This document shows, piece after piece, positions 18,100-25,960 of a stretch of DNA of 42,958 bases (position 1 is its first letter; the number at the start of each line of letters is the position of its first letter). The translations under genes and the position numbers were made by a program. Under the pieces are notes generated by a model. That model worked only from the letters and a program-made list of their open reading frames with translations, did not search any database and had not been told where the DNA came from. This stretch comes from Ramicandelaber brevisporus (Eukaryota; Kickxellomycota; Ramicandelaberales; Ramicandelaberaceae), in assembly GCA_025201865.1 (NCBI GenBank), contig MU602710.1, forward strand, positions 8,478 to 51,435, given 5' to 3'.

Positions 18100-19074
18100 T
18101 TAAAATGGTTTGATGCCCGAATGGATGGCAGCAACGCCGAATGTCAGGTTTGTCCATGCCGATCCCTCGTGCAATGATCCAACCTCGAACCCAGCGTCTC
18201 TGATCATTTGAGCAAAGCGCAGCTGGTTCGGGAATCTTCGAATCGACTCTACCAAGTACTGATACGACTCACGATCCTGAGCCACGGCTTGTCCAATTGC
18301 CGGAATCACTTCAAAGCTGTACAGGTCATACACTTTGCCAATGAGCGGGTTTGATACATGGCTGAACTCGAGACACATGAAGCGGCCGCCTGGCTTAAGC
18401 ACTCGGAAAGCCTCTTGAAGAACACGGTCGACGTGAGTGCAGTTGCGAATGCCAAATGCAATAGTGTAGACGTCAACTGAGCTGTCGGGAATGTCAGCGA
18501 GGTTCTCGGCATTGCCCTCGGCGAAATCAATCTGGCCGCGCTGTTCGTACTCGGAGCCTTGGAATCGTCTGCGACCAACCTCCAGCATCTGTGGGTTGAT
18601 GTCGACAACACGCACACTGGCCAGTGACTGAGGAGAGCCAGATTTGAACTGAGCAGTGTAATCAAGGAAGCGCAGCGCAATATCACCGGTACCGCCAGCA
18701 ACATCAAGCAGAGTCGTGCCAGGAGTGGGAGCCATCTCGCGAATGAACATGTCCTTCCAAATGCGATGGATGCCGCCAGACATGAAGTCGTTCATGATAT
18801 CGTAGTTTTCGGCGACGCTGCTGAACACTTGCTTGACGAGATGCTCCTTATCCTCTTCGCGCACATCACGGAATCCAAAATGAGTTGTGGACGATGACGA
18901 TGGCTGTTGCTGCTGTTGCTGGTTCAATTGCTCGGCTTCGTTGGCGTTGATATTATTGTTGGCTGAGCGAAGCATTGATGAAGTGGCAAGAGTGCGAGCA
19001 CGCAGACCGGTGGTGAATGCTGAGCGAGTGGCTGCTCTCCACGCAGCAGTGGCGATACTTGACGACGTGCGCAT
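18100..19074 (-). CDS. COQ5: COQ5, ubiquinone biosynthesis C-methyltransferase
   Basis: 324 residues from the ATG at 19072-19074; the frame is open to 19107 but begins with TTG there. The first ~35 residues are rich in Arg, Ser, Ala and Thr without acidic residues, consistent with a mitochondrial presequence. A Gln-rich linker follows (about residues 50-60). The UbiE/COQ5 core is clear: HFGFRDVREEDKEHLV, VFSSVAENYDIMNDFMSGGIHRIWK, the SAM-binding LDVAGGTGDIALRF, VVDINPQML, and the second family signature RVLKPGGRFMCLEFS. It methylates the benzoquinone ring in the matrix-side CoQ synthome. Nearby is a quinone reductase gene in the same orientation, but co-regulation is not shown. Confidence 0.95.
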   Translation of the reverse strand: MRTSSSIATAAWRAATRSAFTTGLRARTLATSSMLRSANNNINANEAEQLNQQQQQQPSSSSTTHFGFRDVREEDKEHLVKQVFSSVAENYDIMNDFMSGGIHRIWKDMFIREMAPTPGTTLLDVAGGTGDIALRFLDYTAQFKSGSPQSLASVRVVDINPQMLEVGRRRFQGSEYEQRGQIDFAEGNAENLADIPDSSVDVYTIAFGIRNCTHVDRVLQEAFRVLKPGGRFMCLEFSHVSNPLIGKVYDLYSFEVIPAIGQAVAQDRESYQYLVESIRRFPNQLRFAQMIRDAGFEVGSLHEGSAWTNLTFGVAAIHSGIKPF

Positions 19075-19190
19075 CTCGTTGTTACTGCTGTTGTAGATCA
19101 ACTGCAAGTGTATGTGTATATGCGTATGTGTGTTTTTCTTTCTACAAAAAATAAAATTATGCAGGAACTTTTTTTGGTGGCAAAAACAGA

Positions 19191-20303
19191 TTAGTGAATG
19201 TTGGCAACCAGCTTGCCGGTGGTGCTGCCGCTCTGCAAGTCAATGTGCGCCTGGGCTAGCGACTCAAGACCGTCATACTCCTTATGGATGTTGATCGTGA
19301 GCTTGTTTGCTTCAATGAGCTCAAACAGCTCGGAGGATAGCTTCTCAAACTCTTCGCGAGTGGCCACATTGTTGTGCAGAGATGGACGAGTCAGCCAATA
19401 GTTGCCCTTGTTCAGCTTGCCCAGTGGAACTGGATCAACCAAGCCAGATGTGTTGCCAAACGAGATCATGGATCCACGGCGTTTGAGTGAGGCGAGGCAC
19501 ACATCAAACGTGTCTTTGCCAACGCCATCAAACACGGCATCCACGCCGCGACCTCCAGTGATCTCGTGGACGGATGAGGCAATGACATGTTCTGCCGGAG
19601 CACCAGCTGGCGGGCCGCGCGGTGTAATGATGACATGGTCAGCGCCTAGTCCACGAGCAATCACCTCCTTCTCTTTGCTTGATACCGTTCCAATCACAGT
19701 AGCACCCAAGTGTTTGGCCACTTGGATTAGTTTCTGGCCAGTGCCTCCGGCCGCTGCTGTGACCAGAACAGTTTGGCCAGGCTTGACTTCGTACGTCGTC
19801 CGCATCATGCCCAGTGCTGTCAATCCTTGAAGCAACGACGCCGCCGCGACCTTGTCCGAAATCGAGTCCTTCAACTTCCACACAAGCTTCGGCTTATTGA
19901 TCTGCGTGTATTCTGCATACGATGGGTTGTTGTACTGCACAACTCTGTCGCCGACCTTAAAGTCTGGATTACGAGATGCCACCACAATGCCAGCGGATTC
20001 ACGACCCAAAATCGAGCCCTTTGGAAGCGCGTAGTTATCGTTTAGACGCTCGCGATGGTACACCTCAATGAAGTTCAATCCAGCCACAGTGTTCTTCATG
20101 ATTAACGCACCGTCTGGCAAAGCGGACGGATCCGGAGCAGGCACGTTGGCCACTTTGAGAACCTCCGGGCCGCCTGGCTGAATCAATGGGATCGCGCGCA
20201 TGTGCTTTGGAATGGCAAATGCTGACATGCCGCGTGATATCATAGTCGACGCTGTGTGTGCAGCAACACGGCTGGAGATACGAGACTGTGATATCATCAT
20301 CAT
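19191..20303 (-). CDS. NADPH:quinone oxidoreductase (QOR/zeta-crystallin type MDR enzyme)
   Basis: 370 residues from the ATG at 20301-20303, the first of three consecutive Met codons. The longer open frame to 20510 passes through a TAA microsatellite giving poly-Tyr, so it is probably leader. The start is followed by a basic Ser/Arg/Ala stretch resembling a mitochondrial presequence, then GroES-like MDR domain with NFIEVYHRERL and ILGRESAGIVV, and the Rossmann-fold VLVTAAAGGTGQKLIQVAKHLGATVIGT. The zinc ligands of alcohol dehydrogenases are absent, as in QOR. The QOR-specific LGADHVI and DAVFDGVGKDTFD segments are present. It reduces quinones by one electron using NADPH. It is divergent from PMT2. 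Confidence 0.93.
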   Translation of the reverse strand: MMMISQSRISSRVAAHTASTMISRGMSAFAIPKHMRAIPLIQPGGPEVLKVANVPAPDPSALPDGALIMKNTVAGLNFIEVYHRERLNDNYALPKGSILGRESAGIVVASRNPDFKVGDRVVQYNNPSYAEYTQINKPKLVWKLKDSISDKVAAASLLQGLTALGMMRTTYEVKPGQTVLVTAAAGGTGQKLIQVAKHLGATVIGTVSSKEKEVIARGLGADHVIITPRGPPAGAPAEHVIASSVHEITGGRGVDAVFDGVGKDTFDVCLASLKRRGSMISFGNTSGLVDPVPLGKLNKGNYWLTRPSLHNNVATREEFEKLSSELFELIEANKLTINIHKEYDGLESLAQAHIDLQSGSTTGKLVANIH

Positions 20304-20659
20304 AATAATAGTAATGATCGTAATAATAGTATAATAATAATAATAATAATAATCGTGTGGTTGATGACTGTGGGTTCGTGTGCTTGCTAAAAATAGCTTA
20401 TCTCGTTCGTCTGCCAAGCTGTGTGTGACAGTTCCACGCTCGTTCGCTGTTGTTGTGTCTCGCCAAGGATCTTCACCTTCTCCGTCAACTTTCAGAAAGA
20501 AAAAAAGCAAAGCAAAAGTGAAGGTAGAAGTGATCGTGTCTGAACCTGGACGCGTTCAAGTAAGAGATCGCTGCTATCAACAGTAGAAGGACAGAACGCG
20601 CGTGTGCACGAGCCTTTCTCTCTCCCCTCCCTCCGCCAAATCCCCTCGTTTGTCAAAAG
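20304..20659. other. Divergent promoter region of quinone reductase and PMT2
   Basis: 356 bp. It contains a TAA microsatellite near the quinone reductase start and a pyrimidine-rich patch (about 20605-20645) just before the PMT2 ATG. No additional gene is supported. Confidence 0.5.
20330..20353. repeat. (TAA)n microsatellite
   Basis: About eight TAA triplets in the 5' leader of the quinone reductase gene. On the minus strand it reads as Tyr codons (TAT) upstream of the likely ATG. Confidence 0.9.
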
Positions 20660-23032
20660 ATGACTCATCTCGAAACCGCAGTAATCGACATCGGAGATTC
20701 CGTGTTGAGACATCGAGGTGTTCCATCCAGCTCCATGACAAATCAAGACCACGACGATCACGACCATGACCATGACCATGACCAACAGCAGCGGCAACAT
20801 CTACAACACCAGGATGCTGAAAATGATGATGATGACGACTCTCACGATCAGAAACACCGCAATACAGGAATATTACTGCTTGAACAGCGTGCACGCGAAA
20901 GAAAGCACCGCCTCGAGATGCTGGATGCGGCAAGTCGGGATGAGTGGCGAGATTGGATCACTGTTGGAGTTTTGACGCTCATTGCTTGCTTTACTCACTT
21001 TTACAAAATTGGCGCGGCAGCTCATCGAGTCTGGGACGAGAGCCACTTTGTCAAATTTGGAAGCTACTACATTAAAGGCACGTTCTATCATGATGTCCAT
21101 CCTCCATTGGCAAAGATTCTCGTGGCATTCAGCGGTGTGTTGGCACGATATGATGGCAGTATTGATTTTGACGGTCCAATTGAGTATCCAGCAAATGTAG
21201 ACTATACAACAATGCGAGTGTTTAATGCCGTGTTTGGAATCCTGCGTGTTCCTCTGGCGTATTTCACAGCAAACGAACTGGGCTTTTCCAAATACGGCTC
21301 TCTCCTCGCAGCCAGCTTTGTACTGTTTGATAATGCGCTGACTACCATTTCTCGGTTTGTTTTGTTGGATTCAATTCTGCTGTTCTTTACTGCATTGTCG
21401 TTCTTTTGCATGGTGAGATTCCACAACGAAGAGCGGCTGCAGCCATTCTCAATTGATTGGTGGCTGTGGCTATTCATGACTGGATTATCGCTCGGTTGCG
21501 TTCTTAGCTCAAAATGGGTTGGTTTGTTTGTGTATGCACTGGTGGGGTTGTACACTGTTTGGAGACTCTATTCAGCTCTGACTGTAAAGAAGATCAATTG
21601 GTGGAAATATCTGGGCCATTGGGCTGCGCGTATCGTGATGCTCATTGTGCTTCCGATTGCAATCTACATGCTGATGTTCAAGGTTCATTTTATGATTCTT
21701 ACACGCAGTGGACCTGGCGATTCTGCCATGAGCTCGCTGTTCCAAGCTAGTTTAGAGGGAAGCGAGCTGCGCAAAATTCCGCTCAATGTTGCATATGGAT
21801 CGGCTGTGACAATTCGTGCAAATACCAACGGCGGTGGTTTACTGCATTCTCACAAACACAACTATCCAGAAGGCTCGAAGCAGCAGCAGATTACAGCATA
21901 TGGGCACAAGGATGAAAACAACGTTTGGATTTTCATGAAGCCGCATGGCACTGCAGCTGCCGCCTCAGCCTCAGCTTCAGCTTCAGCTTCAGACGAACAG
22001 ATTGAGCTTGTCAAGAATGGTGATATCGTGCGCTTGGTGCACAATGTCACACGCGTCAATTTGCACAGCCATTATTTCCAAGCACCACGCACCAAAGACC
22101 ACAATGAAGTTAGCGGCTATGGCAGTGATGAATCTCTTCCTGATGACAGCGACCACTGGCGTATCGAAATCATTCGTGATGAAGTTGACTCCAGCACTCC
22201 CAGTATCCGCGCTCTGCTAACCAAGTTCCGACTGGTTCACACTGCCACCGGCTGCTATCTCCGCTCAGTTGGCCACTCTCTACCAGACTGGGGTTTCAGC
22301 CAGGACGAAGTTTATTGCGAGAAGAACGGCAGTCCATCCAGTCGCGGCAATATTTGGAACGTTGAAAGCAACATTGATCCGCGCCAACCTATTGCTGAGC
22401 CAAGTGCGTTCCGTACAAAGTTCTTTAGAGATTTGGTGGATGTGAATGCAGCAATGTGGTCAACAAACAGCGGACTGATTCCAGATCGCGACAAGATTGA
22501 CATTCTTGCATCCGAGCCGTTGGAGTGGCCATTTATGACGCTGGGAATGAGAATGAACGGGTGGGATGATGATCGAATCAAATTCTACTTGCTAGGAAAT
22601 CCATTTGTGTGGATAACATCCACTGTGCTCACACTGGCGTTCCCACTTGTAGTGCTTGCAGTTGTAGTGAGAGTGCAGCGTGGACTTAATGACTGGAGAC
22701 CAAGTGAATACGACCAATTTATGTTTGCCGGATTCACATTGTTTGGCGGATGGTTCTTGCATTACATTCCGTTCTTCATCATGGGCCGCGTCACATATTT
22801 GCATCACTACTTCCCTGCCGTTTATTTCTCAATGATTTTGGCTGCGCACATTATTGATCATACTGCACGTCGACTGTTTGGTGGTAGAATGCATACGAAG
22901 ATGATGATAGTGCTAGCGATTGCTGCGATGGTTGTGTTTTGGTTCTTTAGACACATTACATTTGGAATGCCGTTCCCAGCAAAGGAAATGTCGGCTCGTA
23001 GATGGAAGTCAAGTTGGAATCTCTATGATTAA
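20660..23032 (+). CDS. PMT2: Protein O-mannosyltransferase, PMT2/POMT2 type
   Basis: 790 residues. The GT39 catalytic module starts near 110 with TM1 and the lumenal loop bearing the essential Asp-Glu in RVWDESHFVKF, then HDVHPPLAKILVAF. The segment FKVHFMILTRSGPGDSAMSSLFQASLEGS is the PMT2 version of loop 5 (only partly quoted here by its key residues RSGPGD and SSLFQA). Three MIR repeats occupy about 385-590, including HSHKHNYPEGSKQQQITAYGH. The C-terminal membrane bundle ends near 775. The enzyme transfers mannose from dolichyl-phosphate mannose to Ser/Thr in the ER, usually as a heterodimer with a PMT1-type partner. The cytosolic N-terminus is unusual: a His-Asp repeat plus Gln/Asp runs. 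A Ser-Ala repeat interrupts a MIR loop. Confidence 0.94.
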   Translation: MTHLETAVIDIGDSVLRHRGVPSSSMTNQDHDDHDHDHDHDQQQRQHLQHQDAENDDDDDSHDQKHRNTGILLLEQRARERKHRLEMLDAASRDEWRDWITVGVLTLIACFTHFYKIGAAAHRVWDESHFVKFGSYYIKGTFYHDVHPPLAKILVAFSGVLARYDGSIDFDGPIEYPANVDYTTMRVFNAVFGILRVPLAYFTANELGFSKYGSLLAASFVLFDNALTTISRFVLLDSILLFFTALSFFCMVRFHNEERLQPFSIDWWLWLFMTGLSLGCVLSSKWVGLFVYALVGLYTVWRLYSALTVKKINWWKYLGHWAARIVMLIVLPIAIYMLMFKVHFMILTRSGPGDSAMSSLFQASLEGSELRKIPLNVAYGSAVTIRANTNGGGLLHSHKHNYPEGSKQQQITAYGHKDENNVWIFMKPHGTAAAASASASASASDEQIELVKNGDIVRLVHNVTRVNLHSHYFQAPRTKDHNEVSGYGSDESLPDDSDHWRIEIIRDEVDSSTPSIRALLTKFRLVHTATGCYLRSVGHSLPDWGFSQDEVYCEKNGSPSSRGNIWNVESNIDPRQPIAEPSAFRTKFFRDLVDVNAAMWSTNSGLIPDRDKIDILASEPLEWPFMTLGMRMNGWDDDRIKFYLLGNPFVWITSTVLTLAFPLVVLAVVVRVQRGLNDWRPSEYDQFMFAGFTLFGGWFLHYIPFFIMGRVTYLHHYFPAVYFSMILAAHIIDHTARRLFGGRMHTKMMIVLAIAAMVVFWFFRHITFGMPFPAKEMSARRWKSSWNLYD

Positions 23033-23195
23033 AAAAAAACACAGTAGGATTGAAGTTTGAGTAAATGCGAGCTCATCTTCAAATTAACTCTTTCCCGCTT
23101 TCTTCTTTCCCTCTTTCCCTCCTTTCCTCTTTTATCTTTTATAAACGAACTCTCTTAATTTCGCTTCTTTTAAACGCCTCCTTCTTATAAAAAGA
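23033..23195. other. PMT2 3' UTR and promoter of the small basic protein
   Basis: Pyrimidine-rich tract (about 23085-23138) followed by TATAAA at 23140-23145, 51 bases before the next ATG. This could be a core promoter. Confidence 0.4.
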
Positions 23196-23624
23196 ATGAG
23201 TACTAATAGTAATAATAAGAATAAGCTCGTCGTCTACTCACGCCAGAAAGGTACTGGCCACACTGCTACTGATGCAGTAATATCACAGGGTGATGTGACG
23301 AAAAGTGGTGAAGTGGATAGTAACAAGGTGAAAGTCAAGAAACGGCCATTGGCATCTACAGTGATAAGCTCGACGAACAATAGTAACAGCACCAAGAGGG
23401 ATGAGACTTCTGTCAGCAAGAAAGAAAGCTTGACGAACGAGAAGAGCGACTCACCAAAGGTAAAACGCAGTCGTGGCAGCAAGCTCTTTGGTTCGTTTGC
23501 CAAACCGAAGAAGCTCAACAACAGAGTTATCATCACCGACTCGAGTGAAGACGAAGTTATCATGGTCAAAGGATTCTACTTAAACAAGCCCCTCTCAACG
23601 AATGTACCGGCATCTGATGTTTAG
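23196..23624 (+). CDS. Small basic Ser/Lys-rich protein with SIM-like motif
   Basis: 142 residues; not recognised. It is disordered in character, with many Lys, Ser, Asn and Thr and no hydrophobic core. Basic clusters such as VKVKKRP and KVKRSRGSK could act as nuclear localisation signals. Near residues 109-124 the sequence RVIITDSSEDEVIMVK sets two aliphatic patches around acidic/Ser residues, which resembles a SUMO-interacting motif. It starts at an ATG with an A at -3, shortly after a TATA-like element. It could be a nuclear regulator or a lineage-specific protein. The start and open frame are credible, but function is unknown. Confidence 0.55.
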   Translation: MSTNSNNKNKLVVYSRQKGTGHTATDAVISQGDVTKSGEVDSNKVKVKKRPLASTVISSTNNSNSTKRDETSVSKKESLTNEKSDSPKVKRSRGSKLFGSFAKPKKLNNRVIITDSSEDEVIMVKGFYLNKPLSTNVPASDV

Positions 23625-23731
23625 ATAACAATGCGTGCTCGAATAACAACAAAACAACAACAGCTATTTTATCACTTTTATTCTTTTTAAAAGAGAGATA
23701 AAAAAGAGGGATAAAAAAGAAAAGAAAAGGA

Positions 23732-25705
23732 TCATGCACTTACTTCAAATGGTGTGTTTTCTAGCAAGAACAGCGTTTCCATGAGCTGCTGTTGTGAAGT
23801 TTCAATTTGCATTTCAATCTTCCGCAATAAATCCAATTCTGCTCTTTCATTCTCACTCAACAAGCTCATGTCGCGCGCCACATCTTCACGCTGAATCTTT
23901 AGCAGCAATTCTCGGCGCTCATCTCTTTCTCTCTCAAACTTGAGTCTCTTTCTCAAATTAATAATTGAGCGTCGGCACATTTCCGCAGCTATACCACATG
24001 CCTTGCGAGTATCCACAAAGTACAGGAAGATTGTGCGAGCTGGTGCGCGATCTGCTGTGCGAGGAACTTCCTGAATGTTGATGAAGCCGGCTCGCATCAA
24101 AGAGTTGAGAGAATCGCGCATTGATTTTGAGGCCATCAGAGCGAGGGTTGGAAGTTGATGCTGGCGGTCTTCGAGCTTGCCAGTGGCGATTAAAAGACGC
24201 ATGAGACGAGCAGCCTTGTCATCGAACTTCATGCCAACAACATTGATCATTGCTTGAATGCTGAGTGCGCGGCATGTGCGGTTGAATGGAACACGATATG
24301 AGCCAGCGCCAACATCGGTGGCACGGATGAGGAATGGAGTTGTATCATTGGTCATCACCTCCATGAAACCACTGACAGCTGCCTGAGTTGCTGCTGCAAT
24401 ACGAGACTCTTCGCTACCGGCACCATGACCATCATCGTCATCATCGTCGTCATAGCCATCGTAGTCGTCATCCATATCACCGCCACGACGGCGACCACCA
24501 CCACCATTTCGGCGGCTGCCGTTGCTGCCGCTTGATGAGCTGTCACTGAGAACAATTTGACGCCTGACGAGAGCTGCAGCACGGGTGTTCAATGCGCGTG
24601 CAACATGGGTGCTGGAGGATGCCGGAGAGGTAGTCTCCAACGGAGTGCGCATGTTGGCTTCACCATTTTCGAGGAATGCACGCATGACTTCGCCTGCACC
24701 TGGATTGATGCGATCGCGTGCAGCATCGATGATGATTTGGTTTCGAATCAGCACTCCAAACTTGTCAAAGTTAACTCGGAAATAAACATCATCGGCCACC
24801 ATATCCTCCACTGTCCCGCTGCTGCCATTCGCGCGAGCCTTGCCTTTGCCAGTCGGCCCATTTCGGATTCCAAACCCATCAGCATCGTCTTCATCGTCTT
24901 CATTGCCATCTTCAGTGTCCAATTTAATGTTGAGCTTTGCCTTCTTCTTTGCGCCAGTCGCCGTCTTCTTTGAACTCGCTGCAGTTGAACTCGATGCTGC
25001 TGCACCAGGATTTGTCTTCCGCTTTCTAATACCAGCCGTTGCAATCAGCTCGTTGCTCTCATCCTGCGCTGTTTGCACCTGTTTCTCCAGTGTTCGCTTT
25101 TGAGCTGCTGTCAGTGATAAAATTGCATCCTTTGGTGTCAATCGCTTCTCATCTGCCATTTTCCGATCCTCTGGCGTAATGTAAGTCTGCTCACTAACTG
25201 CTGTCAAAAAGTGCATAGTCACCAGTTCGTTCAATGCATTGCGTCTCGTCTGAATCAAGTTTCCACGCTCTCTCGCGTCCAGCGTGTCTTCATCAACTCC
25301 ACCCAGCACTGCGGAGCTAAGCTGACTCATAATTGTTTCTTTGGTGGCACATCCATGCAGCATCACAATCTGGACGATATTGCGAGCCTGCTCACCGTTC
25401 ATTTGGTGAGTTAGCTGCAACACATGCCCAATGTATAGCCGGCTGATGACGGCGCTCGCATCAATTGTGTAATACGTTGTGCCCTTGGCATCCTCAGCAT
25501 GAGTGACCAGGTTGTGCTGTATGAGCACTGCCAGAGCGTCGAGGATCTGGAACGATTTCAGACCTGGACAAGAAGAATGGGGAGATTTGAGCTGTGCAAC
25601 GGACTGGCGGCCGCGCTTGACGAGAGCAACGCCGACTTTGGCGACGATCTGGTCAAAGTGACTCGTGATTATGCTCTCGCACAGACGGATCTGCGTGAGA
25701 CTCAT
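23732..25705 (-). CDS. RPC82: RNA polymerase III subunit RPC3/RPC82
   Basis: 657 residues from the ATG at 25703-25705; upstream codons in frame are a Leu/Ser run from the CAG-rich leader and were not used. The N-terminus (LTQIRLCESIITSHFDQIVAKV) is the first winged-helix of POLR3C/RPC82, and several more winged helices follow. A conserved core reads DVYFRVNFDKFGVLIRNQIIIDAARDRI near 325, and the C-terminal coiled coil contains LLLKIQREDVARD. RPC82 belongs to the RPC82/34/31 heterotrimer that opens promoters on tRNA and 5S genes. Asp/Gly/Ser-rich insertions (about 395-460) make this homologue somewhat longer than usual. Divergent from CENP-I. Confidence 0.9.
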   Translation of the reverse strand: MSLTQIRLCESIITSHFDQIVAKVGVALVKRGRQSVAQLKSPHSSCPGLKSFQILDALAVLIQHNLVTHAEDAKGTTYYTIDASAVISRLYIGHVLQLTHQMNGEQARNIVQIVMLHGCATKETIMSQLSSAVLGGVDEDTLDARERGNLIQTRRNALNELVTMHFLTAVSEQTYITPEDRKMADEKRLTPKDAILSLTAAQKRTLEKQVQTAQDESNELIATAGIRKRKTNPGAAASSSTAASSKKTATGAKKKAKLNIKLDTEDGNEDDEDDADGFGIRNGPTGKGKARANGSSGTVEDMVADDVYFRVNFDKFGVLIRNQIIIDAARDRINPGAGEVMRAFLENGEANMRTPLETTSPASSSTHVARALNTRAAALVRRQIVLSDSSSSGSNGSRRNGGGGRRRGGDMDDDYDGYDDDDDDDGHGAGSEESRIAAATQAAVSGFMEVMTNDTTPFLIRATDVGAGSYRVPFNRTCRALSIQAMINVVGMKFDDKAARLMRLLIATGKLEDRQHQLPTLALMASKSMRDSLNSLMRAGFINIQEVPRTADRAPARTIFLYFVDTRKACGIAAEMCRRSIINLRKRLKFERERDERRELLLKIQREDVARDMSLLSENERAELDLLRKIEMQIETSQQQLMETLFLLENTPFEVSA

Positions 25706-25960
25706 TGATAGCAGCAGCAGTAACGACGACGACAACAGTAACAACAACAACAACTATTGACGACGGCGGCGGCAATGAGCGTGCGTTTGTGTCTCTTTTG
25801 TTTTTTTTTTAATCGAGGAAATAATTTTTCAAAGGAAAATCCACAACAAGACTGTGGATTGGAGCTGGCTTTCTCTCCTCAAAACAAACAATAAACAAGC
25901 GAGAGTAACAACAATAACAGCAACAGCGACAACAGTAGCAGCAGCAGCAGCAGTAGTGAA
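25706..25960. other. Divergent promoter of RPC82 and CENP-I
   Basis: 255 bp with CAG/CAA-rich triplets at both edges and a T-run (about 25798-25811). The triplets flank both start codons. No gene seen. Confidence 0.5.

Noticed and set aside
19191-20510. Longer quinone reductase starting at 20510
   Set aside because: The extension passes through a TAA microsatellite giving poly-Tyr and a leader-like sequence; the Met at 20303 directly precedes a presequence-like region.
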